DNA from: Duganella zoogloeoides | Lineage (GTDB): Bacteria; Pseudomonadota; Gammaproteobacteria; Burkholderiales; Burkholderiaceae_D | DNA length: 64,000 nt | Assembly (NCBI RefSeq): GCF_034479515.1 | Contig: NZ_CP140152.1 | Coordinates: 3,162,001-3,226,000 of the forward strand | Direction: 5' to 3' | Shown here: positions 54,151 to 63,196 of the stretch, one piece after another | How the letters are laid out: every line of letters begins with the position of its first letter | How positions within the stretch are numbered: the stretch's first letter is position 1 | Position numbers and translations under genes: made by a program | Notes under the pieces: generated by a model | What the model was told of the DNA's origin: nothing | The model's database searches: none | Seen by the model: only the letters and a program-made list of their open reading frames with translations

Positions 54151-56535
54151 ATGTCACGCCCGATGTTAAGCCCAGCCGATGATGGCAACCGCTACGAACT
54201 GACCAGCCCCACGGCCATGCCGCGCGCGGGCGGCTTCCTGTGGAACCAGAAGATGATGATCCAGGTGACCTGCCGCGGTTACGCGGTGGCCCAGTTCATG
54301 CAGCCGGAACCGGCCAAGTATGCGCACGCGCCCAACCTCGAGGCCAAGACCTTCATGCAGCCGGAGCAGAATTACTACGCGCACCATCCGGGCCGCTTCT
54401 TCTACATCAAGGACGAGGAAACCGGCGAACTGTTTTCCGCGCCGTACGAGCCGGTGCGCGCGCCGGTCGACCGTTTCGCTTTCTCGGTCGGCAAGAACGA
54501 CCTGGCCTGGACTGTCGAACACCTGGGCGTGCGGGTGGAACTCACCCTCTCCATTCCAACGGCGGACGTGGTGGAACTGTGGTCGCTGCGCGTGTCCGAC
54601 CTGTCGGGCCGCGCACGCAAGCTCAGTGTGTACCCGTACTTCCCGATCGGCTACATGTCGTGGATGAACCAGTCGGGCGAGTACCGACCCGACCTCGGCG
54701 GCGTGGTGGCCAGCAGCGTGGCGCCGTACCAGAAGGTGGCCGACTACTTCAAGCAAAAAGACTTCAAGGACAAGACCTACTTCCTGTGCGAAGAAGCGCC
54801 CGACGCCTGGGAAGTACAGCAGCAGGCGTTCGAAGGCGAAGGCGGCCTGCATCGCCCCACCGCCATCGAGCTTGATCTGCTGGCCAACGGCGACGCCCGT
54901 TACGAAACCCCGGCCGCCGTGGTCCAGTACCGCCTGGCGCTGGACGCGAACGCCTCGCACGATTACCGCTTCGTCTTCGGCCCTGCCTTCGATGACGCCG
55001 AAATCGCCGCCGTGCGTGCGCGCTACCTGCACGCCGAAGGTTTCGACCGGGCCCGCGCCGACTACGCCGCCTACATCGCCAGCGGCACCGGCTGCCTGCG
55101 CATCGACACACCTGACAAGGAACTCGACAACTTCGTCAACCACTGGCTGCCGCGCCAGGTGTTCTACCACGGCGACGTCAATCGCCTGTCCACCGACCCG
55201 CAAACCCGCAACTACCTGCAAGACAATATGGGCATGAGCTTCATCAAGCCCGCCGTGATGCGGGCGGCGCTGCTGCATGCGCTGGCGCAGCAGGAAGCCA
55301 GCGGCGCGATGCCGGACGGGATCTTGCTGGTCGATGGGGCGGAACTCAAATACATCAACCAGGTGCCGCACACCGACCACTGCGTGTGGCTGCCGATCGC
55401 ACTCAAGGTCTATCTCGACGAGACGGGCGACTACGACGTGCTGGCCGCCGCAGTGACCGGCAAGGACAGCGGCGTCACGCTGACCGTGGCCGAACGCATG
55501 CACGCCGCCATGGACTGGCTGCTGCAGGCGCGCGATGCACGCGGCCTCAGTTACATCGCCCAGGGCGACTGGTGCGACCCGATGAACATGGTGGGCTACA
55601 AGGGCAAAGGCGTGTCCGGCTGGCTGACGGTGGCCACCGCCTACGCACTCAACCTGTGGGCCGGGATGTGCGAGCAAGGCACTCACATCGACGGTGCATT
55701 GGCCGACAGGTCCAGGCACTTCCGCAGCGGCGCGCAAGCGGTCAATCGCGCCGCCAATGAGCACCTGTGGGACGGCGACTGGTACGCGCGCGGCATCACC
55801 GATGACAACGTGGTCTTCGGCGTCTCGAAAGATGTCGAAGGCCGCATCTACCTGAACCCGCAGGCCTGGGCCATGCTGGGCGGCGCGGCCAATGCGGGCC
55901 AGCGCGCATCGATCTTCGAGCAGGTGAAGCAGCAGTTGCACACGCCCTATGGGGTGGCCATGTTCGCGCCGCCGTACAGCGCCATGCGCGACGACGTGGG
56001 CCGCGTCACGCAAAAGCACCCGGGTTCGGCGGAGAATGGCGCGGTGTACAACCACGCGTCGATCTTCTACATCTACAGCCTGTACTCGGTGGGCGAAGGC
56101 GACCGCGCTTACGAACTGCTGCGCCAGATGATCCCCGGCCCCACCGAGGCAGACTACCTCCAGCGCGGCCAGCTGCCGGTGTTCATCCCCAACTACTATC
56201 GCGGCGCTTACCACCAGTACCCGCGCACGGCAGGCCGCTCGAGCCAGTTGTTCAATACCGGCACCGTGTCCTGGGTGTACCGCTGTTTCATCGAAGGCTT
56301 GTGCGGCTTGCAGGGCGAAATCGACGGCTTGCGCGTGGCGCCCCAACTGCCGAAACACTGGGATGGCATACGCGTCGTGCGCCAATTCCGGGATGCGACA
56401 TTCCATGTAGTTATACAACGCGACGATATTCATGAAATCGTTGTCAAACTCGACGGAAAACGATTGCCTGATACGAAAGTGACAGGTATCGTTGCGGGTG
56501 GAGTACACGCGCTGGAAGTGACGATTCCGCGTTAA
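54151..56535 (+). CDS. GH94 phosphorylase, probably cellobionate phosphorylase
   Basis: Cytoplasmic enzyme of 794 residues in the GH94 family: N-terminal beta-sandwich ([17 protein letters not shown]), linker helices, (alpha/alpha)6 catalytic domain and a C-terminal beta part. The catalytic motif is [16 protein letters not shown], with the probable general acid at Asp476. This form, instead of the DWNDCL of cellobiose or chitobiose phosphorylases, fits cellobionic acid phosphorylases, which give glucose 1-phosphate and gluconate. It has no signal peptide, as expected for a cytoplasmic phosphorylase. ATG 54151 has GGAGA at the right distance; ATG 54136, abutting the previous stop, does not. 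Cellobiose or laminaribiose as substrate cannot be excluded. Confidence 0.85.
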   Translation: MSRPMLSPADDGNRYELTSPTAMPRAGGFLWNQKMMIQVTCRGYAVAQFMQPEPAKYAHAPNLEAKTFMQPEQNYYAHHPGRFFYIKDEETGELFSAPYEPVRAPVDRFAFSVGKNDLAWTVEHLGVRVELTLSIPTADVVELWSLRVSDLSGRARKLSVYPYFPIGYMSWMNQSGEYRPDLGGVVASSVAPYQKVADYFKQKDFKDKTYFLCEEAPDAWEVQQQAFEGEGGLHRPTAIELDLLANGDARYETPAAVVQYRLALDANASHDYRFVFGPAFDDAEIAAVRARYLHAEGFDRARADYAAYIASGTGCLRIDTPDKELDNFVNHWLPRQVFYHGDVNRLSTDPQTRNYLQDNMGMSFIKPAVMRAALLHALAQQEASGAMPDGILLVDGAELKYINQVPHTDHCVWLPIALKVYLDETGDYDVLAAAVTGKDSGVTLTVAERMHAAMDWLLQARDARGLSYIAQGDWCDPMNMVGYKGKGVSGWLTVATAYALNLWAGMCEQGTHIDGALADRSRHFRSGAQAVNRAANEHLWDGDWYARGITDDNVVFGVSKDVEGRIYLNPQAWAMLGGAANAGQRASIFEQVKQQLHTPYGVAMFAPPYSAMRDDVGRVTQKHPGSAENGAVYNHASIFYIYSLYSVGEGDRAYELLRQMIPGPTEADYLQRGQLPVFIPNYYRGAYHQYPRTAGRSSQLFNTGTVSWVYRCFIEGLCGLQGEIDGLRVAPQLPKHWDGIRVVRQFRDATFHVVIQRDDIHEIVVKLDGKRLPDTKVTGIVAGGVHALEVTIPR
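56433..56446. promoter_or_regulatory. LacI-type operator copy inside the GH94 gene
   Basis: TGAAATCGTTGTCA lies within the last 105 bases of the GH94 coding sequence, 134 bases before the GH3 start codon. It is identical to operator 1 at 26989, with four further flanking bases also identical (18 in total). It could control a promoter for the GH3 gene, or act as a roadblock. Confidence 0.5.
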
Positions 56536-56580
56536 GGACAGCGCGTTTAAGACTGAAACTACACTACAAGGATAAACAAA

Positions 56581-58830
56581 TTGAAGAAGCGTCTCTGGTT
56601 GTCGCTGGCCCTGGCCTACCCCCTCATGATGACTGGCGCGGCCCATGCCGCCCCCGAAACCAACCGCCCCTGGCTCGACGCCGCGCAGTCGCCGGACGCG
56701 CGTGCCGACCAGCTGGTCAAGGCGATGACGCTGGATGAAAAAATCCAGACCGTGTTCGGGTACTTCTCCACCGATTTCGAATCCAAGCAGTACCTGGCCC
56801 CGAAAGACGGCCGCAAGGACTCGGCCGGCTTCGTGCCCGGCATCGAGCGCCTCGGTTTGCCATCGCAATGGCAGGCCGATGCCGGCATGGGCGTGGCCAC
56901 GCAAGCCGCTTCCAAGAACCCGGTCGAACGCACTTCCCTGCCCTCGGGCCTGTCCACCACCGCCACCTGGGATCGCAAGCTGGCGTTTGCCGGCGGCCAC
57001 ATGATCGGCAGCGAAGCGCGCATGAGCGGCTTTAACATCATGCTGGCCGGGAGCGTGAACCTGATGCGCGAACCGCGCAACGGCCGCAATTTCGAATACG
57101 GCGGCGAAGACCCGCTGCTGGCCGGCGTGATGGTCGGCGAGCAGATCCGCGGCATCCAGTCGAACCACATGGTCTCCACGCTCAAGCACTTCGCGTTCAA
57201 CGACCAGGAAACCAACCGCAATCACATCAACGTCAAGATCGAAGACGCGGCCGGCCGCATGTCCGACCTGCTGGCCTTGCAGATCGCGATGGAAGTGGGC
57301 GATCCCGGCTCCGTCATGTGCGCGTACAACCGCGTGAACGGCCCGTACGCTTGCGAGAGCGATTACCTGCTCAATGAAGTACTGAAGAAAGACTGGGGCT
57401 TCAAGGGCTATGTGATGTCCGACTGGGGCGCCACCCATTCCACCATTCCGGCTGCCATGGCGGGCCTGGACCAGCAGTCGGGCCATCCGTTCGACAAGTC
57501 GGCGTACTTCAACGAGGCGCTCAAGGAGGCGGTGGTCAACGGCCACGTGCCGCAGTCGCGCCTTGACGACATGGTCAAGCGCATCACGCGCACCATGTTC
57601 GCCCACGGCCTGACCGAGCATCCGGTGAAAGCTGCCACCACCAAGGACGCCGGCATCGACTTTGCCGCCAACGGCAAGATCTCGCAGACCGGCGCCGAAG
57701 AAGGCATGGTCCTGCTCAAGAACAGCCGTGACATCCTGCCGCTGGCGGCCACCGTGCGTACCATCGCCATCATCGGCGGCCATGCCAACGTGGGCGTAAT
57801 GTCTGGCGGCGGTTCGGCCCAGGTGTATCCGATCGGCCTGTCGCCGGTTCCGAACGAAGGTCCGCAATTCTTCCCGGGCCCGATGGTCTATCACCGCTCG
57901 TCGCCGATGCAGGAACTGGCGTCGCGCACCAAGGCCAAGATCAGCTACGCCGACGGCAAGGACCTCAAGGCGGCCGCCAAGCTGGCAGCAGCGTCCGACC
58001 TGGTGATCGTGTTCGGCAACCAGTGGACCGCCGAGAGCATCGACGCGCCGGACCTGAACCTTCCCAACAAGCAGGACGACCTGATCGCCGCCGTGGCCAA
58101 GGCCAACAGCAAGACCGTGGTGGTGCTGCAAACCGGTGGTCCAGTGGTGATGCCGTGGCTGAACAACGTGGCGGCCGTGCTGGAAGCCTGGTACCCGGGC
58201 ACCAATGGCGGCGCCGCGATCGCGCGCGTGCTGACCGGCGAAGTCAATCCGAGCGGCCGCCTGCCGGCGACCTTCCCTGCCTCGGTGGCGCAGCTGCCGC
58301 GTCCCGTGATCGACGGCGACGCCGTGACCAAGGACGAGGACATCCTCAACAAGACCACCACCAACTACAACATCGAAGGCGCGGCGGTCGGCTACAAGTG
58401 GTTCGACCTGAAGGGGCACAAGCCGCTGTTCCCGTTCGGTTACGGCCTGTCGTACACCACGTTCGCCCTGTCCGACCTGGCGGCGAACAAGGCCGGCAAG
58501 GGCATCGAAGTGACCTTCAGCGTGAAAAACACCGGCAAGCGTGACGGCAAGGCGGTGGGACAGGTGTATATCGCGCCGGCAAAGGGCGGCTGGGAAGCGC
58601 CGAAGCGCCTGGGCGGCTGGGACAAGGTGGAAGTCAAAGCCGGTGAAACCGGCAAGGCCACCGTCAAGGTCGATCCGCGCCTGCTGGCCATGTACGACAG
58701 CGCCAGCAAGACCTGGAAGATCGCCCCGGGCGAGTACGTGGTAACGCTGGCCGACTCGGCAGGCGCCAAGCCGGCCGCCACGGTCAAGGTCAGCCTCGAC
58801 GCGCAGACCGTGGATATCCACGGCAAGTAG
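56581..58830 (+). CDS. GH3 beta-glucosidase (second copy)
   Basis: Exported GH3 enzyme of 749 residues, a close paralogue of the gene at 27366 (shared AEKIQTVFGYFSTD-type start, GRNFEYGGEDPLLAG, KHFAFNDQE). Seen: signal peptide (MKKRLWLSLALAYPLMMTGAAHA), nucleophile Asp281 in VMSDWGATHS, a middle alpha/beta domain and a C-terminal fibronectin-III-like domain. It starts at TTG 56581 with AAGGATAAACAAA immediately upstream; no nearby ATG fits the signal peptide. It is the third gene of symporter-GH94-GH3, 45 bases after the GH94 stop. Having an exported hydrolase and a cytoplasmic phosphorylase together suggests two routes for the same disaccharides. Confidence 0.93.
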   Translation: MKKRLWLSLALAYPLMMTGAAHAAPETNRPWLDAAQSPDARADQLVKAMTLDEKIQTVFGYFSTDFESKQYLAPKDGRKDSAGFVPGIERLGLPSQWQADAGMGVATQAASKNPVERTSLPSGLSTTATWDRKLAFAGGHMIGSEARMSGFNIMLAGSVNLMREPRNGRNFEYGGEDPLLAGVMVGEQIRGIQSNHMVSTLKHFAFNDQETNRNHINVKIEDAAGRMSDLLALQIAMEVGDPGSVMCAYNRVNGPYACESDYLLNEVLKKDWGFKGYVMSDWGATHSTIPAAMAGLDQQSGHPFDKSAYFNEALKEAVVNGHVPQSRLDDMVKRITRTMFAHGLTEHPVKAATTKDAGIDFAANGKISQTGAEEGMVLLKNSRDILPLAATVRTIAIIGGHANVGVMSGGGSAQVYPIGLSPVPNEGPQFFPGPMVYHRSSPMQELASRTKAKISYADGKDLKAAAKLAAASDLVIVFGNQWTAESIDAPDLNLPNKQDDLIAAVAKANSKTVVVLQTGGPVVMPWLNNVAAVLEAWYPGTNGGAAIARVLTGEVNPSGRLPATFPASVAQLPRPVIDGDAVTKDEDILNKTTTNYNIEGAAVGYKWFDLKGHKPLFPFGYGLSYTTFALSDLAANKAGKGIEVTFSVKNTGKRDGKAVGQVYIAPAKGGWEAPKRLGGWDKVEVKAGETGKATVKVDPRLLAMYDSASKTWKIAPGEYVVTLADSAGAKPAATVKVSLDAQTVDIHGK

Positions 58831-58847
58831 GGACACTGGCTAGCAGC

Positions 58848-58876
58848 GCCAGACCGTTCGTCCACGACGGTCTGGC
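58848..58876. terminator. hairpin between convergent genes
   Basis: GCCAGACCGT (58848-58857) pairs perfectly with ACGGTCTGGC (58867-58876) across a 9-base loop, in the 51-base gap between the GH3 gene and the convergent membrane-protein gene. There is no T-run; it is a candidate bidirectional terminator. Confidence 0.5.
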
Positions 58877-58881
58877 TGGCC

Positions 58882-59748
58882 CTACTCCTTGGGTGCCTGC
58901 CAGTTCACCGTGGTGTAGCCGACGCCATCGCGGTTCCAGACCTGGACCGTTGCATGGTACCTGGTGCCGGAAGGGCCGCTCATGAAATTAAGCTGGACCA
59001 CACGATAGTTGTAGTCGCCCGCCACCTGCGCAGCTGCCAGTTGCTCGGCATATTGCGCGTCCGGCCCGTTGAGGGCCTTGAACAACCATACCTGTATCAG
59101 GATCGATCCCACCACGCCGACCGCGAGCGGAATGCGCATGTCCCAAGCGCGCCGGCCTTCGAACGCGCGCGCCGCTGCGATCCTCGGACTCCCCAGCTGG
59201 CACACCACCCATGCCGCGACAGCAATGGGAAACACCGTGATCAGCACCCCGCCGGCAAACTGCCACGGCGCCAACCGCAATTCCACCTCCAGCAAGTCGG
59301 GCGGTATAGCATACGCAGCCAACGCCGCAGCAACCATGCCGGGCAACGTCAGCCAGCCCAGCCAGCGCATCACCACCGCCACCCGCAGACTGCCGGTCAA
59401 CAGCAGCAGGCCGAGAACGATGGTGGCGCCGAAATTGAACGAGAATGCGCCCGCCTGCGCCGGTACCTGCCAGATTCCGTAGGCTAGTTGGAGCAGCCCG
59501 GCGGCCACCAGTACCAGTGCAACACGCCGCATGACTGGCACATGGCCTGCAGGATCGGCCTTCGGCGCCCTCGCGGCGGCAGCGTTATCCGCATTGATTG
59601 CGCCAGCGCGCTCACGCTCCACCAGCAGGGCCTCGACCGCAGCGGCGCGTTCGGGAAAACGTTCGCGGTCGAGGCGCCCCAGCACCTGGCGCAACTGCGC
59701 CGCATCATACTTCGAGAAATCCGGCTCCTGCGCAAACTCGGTGCTCAT
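58882..59748 (-). CDS. membrane protein of unknown function
   Basis: Protein of 288 residues I do not recognise. The N-terminal 70 residues are soluble and helical (AQLRQVLGRLDRERFPERAAAVEALL), followed by four or five hydrophobic helices (RVALVLVAAGLLQLAYGIW; FGATIVLGLLLLTGSL; PGMVAAALAAYAI; LITVFPIAVAAWVVC; IPLAVGVVGSILIQVWLF) and a soluble C-terminal domain of about 70 residues (YNYRVVQLNFMSGPSGTRY). The C-terminal domain resembles in layout that of the gene before it, so the two may be distant paralogues. The ATG 59748 start lies four bases after that gene's stop, so they are coupled. Probably inner-membrane, with the C-terminus outside. Confidence 0.7.
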   Translation of the reverse strand: MSTEFAQEPDFSKYDAAQLRQVLGRLDRERFPERAAAVEALLVERERAGAINADNAAAARAPKADPAGHVPVMRRVALVLVAAGLLQLAYGIWQVPAQAGAFSFNFGATIVLGLLLLTGSLRVAVVMRWLGWLTLPGMVAAALAAYAIPPDLLEVELRLAPWQFAGGVLITVFPIAVAAWVVCQLGSPRIAAARAFEGRRAWDMRIPLAVGVVGSILIQVWLFKALNGPDAQYAEQLAAAQVAGDYNYRVVQLNFMSGPSGTRYHATVQVWNRDGVGYTTVNWQAPKE

Positions 59749-59751
59749 CAC

Positions 59752-60426
59752 TTACTTCTCTTTCCAGAAAACGTCCACGGTGTCGATCCGGTCCGCACGC
59801 CAGGCCTGCACCTTCGCTTCGACAAACGTGCCTTCCATATCGTCGCGCGGGGTGATCTTGGTGGCGTAGTAGTGGTATTCCTCGCCGTGCTTTTCTTTGG
59901 CCAGGAATTCGGCCTTGCGTACCAGGTCGGCATCGCGGCCCAGCTGGTGGCCGCCCAGCGCCAGCAATGCCAGCACCACGCCCACGCCCAGCGCCAGGTG
60001 GGCCGACGGCTCGCGCCGGCCGCTCGACAGGATGGCCGTGCGCACCGGCTGGCGCAGCAGTTCGGTGCGCAGCCAGTGCAGCACGGCGCAAAACAGCAGC
60101 AGCGGCAGCAGCACCGCCAGTTGCGCGCCGGGGTCGAGCTGCCATTGCGTGAGGGTCAGGTCGAACGGCTGCAGCAGCGTGAGCACAATCATCGCCAGCG
60201 CCAGCGGCAACAGCACGCTGGCGATCCAGACCAGGAAGAAGGCGGCGCGCAGGCTGCCGCGCACCAGGTAGATGCCGCCGACCAGGGCCGGGATGATCAT
60301 GCTGTACGAGTAGTCGGCGCCGGTGGCGATGCGCCAGGCCATCCAGGCCAGTTCGAACGCGCACAGCGCAAGGAGGACCACGCCGGCGCGGCGCAGGATG
60401 GCAGGAGCAGGTTGTGTATCGGGCAT
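59752..60426 (-). CDS. membrane protein of unknown function
   Basis: Protein of 224 residues with five to six probable transmembrane helices (AGVVLLALCAFELAWMAW; LVRGSLRAAFFLVWIASVLLPLALAM; LAVLLPLLLFCAVLHWL; LALGVGVVLALLALGG) and a soluble end (YHYYATKITPRDDMEGTFVEAKVQAW) resembling in layout that of its downstream neighbour. The family is not recognised. Its start codon shares one base with the rnfH stop (TGATG), which ties it to the ratA-rnfH transcript. Confidence 0.7.
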   Translation of the reverse strand: MPDTQPAPAILRRAGVVLLALCAFELAWMAWRIATGADYSYSMIIPALVGGIYLVRGSLRAAFFLVWIASVLLPLALAMIVLTLLQPFDLTLTQWQLDPGAQLAVLLPLLLFCAVLHWLRTELLRQPVRTAILSSGRREPSAHLALGVGVVLALLALGGHQLGRDADLVRKAEFLAKEKHGEEYHYYATKITPRDDMEGTFVEAKVQAWRADRIDTVDVFWKEK

Positions 60427-60749
60427 CAGGAAGCGTTAGTGACGGGGGGATTCTTGCGGCGGCGCCGCGCGTTCTTGGGATCGGCGATCAGGGGCCGGTA
60501 GAGTTCCACCCGGTCGTGGGGCCGTAAAGGTGTATCGGGCGGCTTTTTCTTGCCGTAAATGCCGGTCTGCAGGGTCGCCAAGTCGATGCCGGGTACCTCG
60601 ACGGCCACGCCGGACAGGGCCAGCGCCTGCTCGATGGTGGTACCGGGCGCCACCTGCAACGCGCGCAGGAACTGCACGGTGTCGCTGGCATAGCAGACTT
60701 CGACGGTAAAGGTGGCAGCCGTATCAACCACCGATGGGAGCGTTGCCAT
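60426..60749 (-). CDS. rnfH: RnfH family protein
   Basis: Small cytoplasmic protein of 107 residues with the beta-grasp (ubiquitin-like) RnfH fold: FTVEVCYASDTVQFL, GTTIEQALALSG, and the YGKKKPPDTPLRPHDRVELYRPL core, then a basic tail (RRRRK). The molecular role is not settled; it is commonly encoded with ratA. It overlaps the end of ratA by 26 bases, indicating co-translation. Confidence 0.92.
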   Translation of the reverse strand: MATLPSVVDTAATFTVEVCYASDTVQFLRALQVAPGTTIEQALALSGVAVEVPGIDLATLQTGIYGKKKPPDTPLRPHDRVELYRPLIADPKNARRRRKNPPVTNAS

Positions 60750-61173
60750 AAACCGTCTCCGCGCGCTTGCAGAAGGAATCGACCATGCTGTTGGCGATCA
60801 TGCCAAATACCGGGCCCACCAGCTTGTCGAGGATGGTGCTGGAAAATTCGTAGCGCAGGTCGAGCTCGATCTTGCAGGCGTCTTCGCGCAGGGCCTTGAA
60901 CGTCCACACGCCGTCGAGGCATTTGAATGGACCATCGACGAGCTTCATGCGGATCGACTCGAACGGCACGTTGTCGTTGGCGGTGGTAAAACTCTGCTTG
61001 ACGCCGTGGTAGTTGATGCCGACGCTGGCTACCGTGCGGTTTTCAGTGCGCTCGCGGATATCGACGCCACCGCACCACGGCAGGAATTTGGGATAGTCTT
61101 CGATGCGTGCCACCAGTTCGAACATCTGCTGGGCGCTATAACCGAGGAAAACTGATTTGTGCACTACTGCCAT
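60724..61173 (-). CDS. ratA: RatA family START-domain protein
   Basis: Protein of 149 residues of the COQ10/START-like family, called RatA in Escherichia coli, where it was reported to block 70S ribosome association; other work points to a role in ubiquinone function. Seen: VHKSVFLGYSAQQMFELVARIEDYPKFLPWCGG at the N-terminus, typical for this family, then the long C-terminal helix (LVGPVFGMIANSMVDSFCKRAE). It is first in a four-gene run ratA-rnfH-two membrane proteins, and divergent from smpB, the usual arrangement in betaproteobacteria. Confidence 0.93.
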   Translation of the reverse strand: MAVVHKSVFLGYSAQQMFELVARIEDYPKFLPWCGGVDIRERTENRTVASVGINYHGVKQSFTTANDNVPFESIRMKLVDGPFKCLDGVWTFKALREDACKIELDLRYEFSSTILDKLVGPVFGMIANSMVDSFCKRAETVYGNAPIGG

Positions 61174-61284
61174 TGTCTAACCATTTGCTATGATGTGGAA
61201 ATAAGATGCTTCAAGCCGTAATTTTATACGCGAAACCGAAATTTAACCGACCCGGTACGGGTTTATCGTTGATTTACCGAATTC

Positions 61285-61734
61285 ATGACCATAGCAGATA
61301 ATAAAAAAGCATTTTTTGACTACTTCATCGAGGACCGTTTCGAAGCCGGCATCGTGCTCGAAGGTTGGGAAGTCAAAGCCATCCGCGACGCCCGCGTGCA
61401 GATCAAGGAAGCTTACGTCACCATCCGAGGAGACGAGCTGTTCCTGTTCGGCGCCCACATCAGCGCCCTGCCCACCGCCTCCACCCACATCAGCCCCGAA
61501 GCCGTGCGCACCCGCAAGCTGCTGCTGCACCGCGCCCAGATCGACAAGCTGATCGGCAAAGTGGAGCGCTCCGGCTACACGCTGGTGCCGCTCAACCTGC
61601 ACTACAAGGAAGGCCGCGTGAAATGCGAAATCGGCCTGGCCAAGGGCAAGAAGCAGCACGACAAGCGCGCCACCGAGAAAGATCGCGATGGCAAACGCGA
61701 AGTGGCGGCCGCCATGAAGACCCACAATCGTTAA
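61285..61734 (+). CDS. smpB: SsrA-binding protein SmpB
   Basis: Trans-translation factor of 149 residues that binds tmRNA and brings it to stalled ribosomes. Seen: [28 protein letters not shown] at the N-terminus, the [16 protein letters not shown] basic segment and a C-terminal tail that would become helical in the mRNA channel. Complete and of family length. It is followed by a strong terminator, so it is monocistronic. Confidence 0.97.
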   Translation: MTIADNKKAFFDYFIEDRFEAGIVLEGWEVKAIRDARVQIKEAYVTIRGDELFLFGAHISALPTASTHISPEAVRTRKLLLHRAQIDKLIGKVERSGYTLVPLNLHYKEGRVKCEIGLAKGKKQHDKRATEKDRDGKREVAAAMKTHNR

Positions 61735-61777
61735 ACAGTTGCAATGTTGACGCGCCATTGTTGCGCGCCCATGACAG

Positions 61778-61802
61778 AACCCGGCCACGCGCCGGGTTTT
61801 TT
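61778..61802 (+). terminator. smpB terminator
   Basis: AACCCGGC (61778-61785) pairs with GCCGGGTT (61791-61798) over a 5-base loop, followed by a run of six Ts in total. It is 44 bases past the smpB stop. Confidence 0.9.
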
Positions 61803-61929
61803 ATAGCCCTGGTAATTTCCAACAAGAAACATCCATGTTACACTTGGCGCAGATGATTTGTCATTCATGGCCTGCGCTCGTGCGGCGTGGAGACGTGACA
61901 AAAGCTACTTTTTGACAATGAGGCAACAA

Positions 61930-62601
61930 ATGGCGCTGAAACTCGCAATGGCTGTCGCAGCCGGTTTGATCCTGTCGGGATGCGCGACCCGCTACACGCC
62001 CGCGCCGCTGGCGGCCAACTTCCCGTCCACCAAGCAGGCCAAGCTGCAAGCAACCTACCATTGGGGCATCGTCGCCAACGCGGTCGAACGGCAACTGGCG
62101 GTGGAACTGAAAAAAACGCCTACGCGCCCGGTGTTCATCAATATCCCCGCCGAACCTAACCCGTTCCAGCGCGCGCTGGCTACCCAGCTGATCACGGCGC
62201 TGGTGAACGACGGCTTCACGGTGGCGCGCGCGCCGGCCGGCGCCCTCAAGATCGACCTCGACGTGCAAGCACTGACCTTTGCCGCCAACCGTCCACAGTA
62301 CCGGCGCAACTTCGGCCAGCGCTTCCCGCTGGCGGGCGGCGTCTGGATGGCGCAGGAGCTGACCGCGCCGCATGTGGAAAACGAACCGATCGATCCGCTC
62401 GATTCCGAATTTGCGCCCGGCGCCACGCCGCGCACCGAGATCATCGTCACCATTTCGGTGTCGGACCAGTACCGCTACCTGGCGCGCAGCACGTCAGCCT
62501 ATTACGTGGCCGATGCCGACTACGCGCTGTACGGCGTGACCGAGCCGGAACCTGAAAACACCAAACTGACGCGCGTATTCAAAGTACGCGGCGACCTGTA
62601 A
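61930..62601 (+). CDS. lipoprotein of unknown function
   Basis: Exported lipoprotein of 223 residues. A signal peptide ends in the lipobox LILSGC (Cys about residue 18), so it is lipid-anchored, most likely in the outer membrane. The mature part has no family I recognise, with a VFINIPAEPNPFQRALATQLIT region and a conserved-looking DYALYGVTEPEPEN end. ATG 61930 is chosen because GAGG lies six bases upstream and the signal peptide begins there; ATG 61918 and 61858 are open but less fitting. It directly abuts the FlgO-like gene and is surely co-transcribed with it. Confidence 0.8.
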   Translation: MALKLAMAVAAGLILSGCATRYTPAPLAANFPSTKQAKLQATYHWGIVANAVERQLAVELKKTPTRPVFINIPAEPNPFQRALATQLITALVNDGFTVARAPAGALKIDLDVQALTFAANRPQYRRNFGQRFPLAGGVWMAQELTAPHVENEPIDPLDSEFAPGATPRTEIIVTISVSDQYRYLARSTSAYYVADADYALYGVTEPEPENTKLTRVFKVRGDL

Positions 62602-63156
62602 ATGCCGATGACCAAACTGGCTAGCGCCCTCCTGCTCACCCTGCCGCTGCTGCTGTCGGCATGCGCCACCAACAAGGACAAGCAACAGCGCGATTACACC
62701 ACCGTCTCGTCCAACCAGTTCATCGAGGCCAACTATAAGGCGGCCGATTCGCTGATGCGCCAGCTGACCGGCAAGCTGGCCAGCGACAAGCCGCTGATCA
62801 TGGCCACCCTGGTCAATATCGACGAGCTGGAACAGACCACCACGCTGGGCCGGCTGGTATCGGAACAGCTGTCCACGCGCCTGGCGCAGGGCGGCCTGTC
62901 GATGGTGGAAATGAAATTGCGCAGCAATGTCTATCTGAAGCGCAACCAGGGCGAACTGATGCTCACCCGCGAAATCGGCGAAGTGGCCACGGCCCACAAT
63001 GCGCAAGCGATCGTGGTGGGCTCGTATGCCGAGACCAGCGACATGGTGTTCATCAACGTCAAGGTGATTCAGCCGAATACCAATTTCGTGCTGGCCGGGC
63101 AGGACTATGTGCTGGCCAAGGAAGCGGTCGTCCGCTCCATGCTTCAGCGTAATTAA
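62602..63156 (+). CDS. FlgO-like lipoprotein
   Basis: Lipoprotein of 184 residues: the signal ends in a lipobox LLLSAC (Cys near 16) and the mature part carries a FlgO-type domain (LASDKPLIMATLVNIDELEQTTTLGRLVSEQL; VGSYAETSDMVFINVKVIQPNTNFVLAGQDY). In Vibrio, FlgO and FlgP are outer-membrane proteins important for flagellar stability, but no flagellar genes are in the window. It starts immediately after the stop of the previous gene (TAAATG), so the two lipoproteins probably work together in the envelope. Confidence 0.85.
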   Translation: MPMTKLASALLLTLPLLLSACATNKDKQQRDYTTVSSNQFIEANYKAADSLMRQLTGKLASDKPLIMATLVNIDELEQTTTLGRLVSEQLSTRLAQGGLSMVEMKLRSNVYLKRNQGELMLTREIGEVATAHNAQAIVVGSYAETSDMVFINVKVIQPNTNFVLAGQDYVLAKEAVVRSMLQRN

Positions 63157-63196
63157 AGTCAACCCGGATTCCCGCCTGCGCGGCGGTCCAATATTA

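Noticed and set aside
54166..58836. A 1,556-codon open frame on the minus strand across the GH94 and GH3 genes
   Set aside because: It lies antisense to two well-supported enzymes, is very rich in Arg, His, Gly and Val without recognisable domains, and is a typical artefact of high-GC codon bias.
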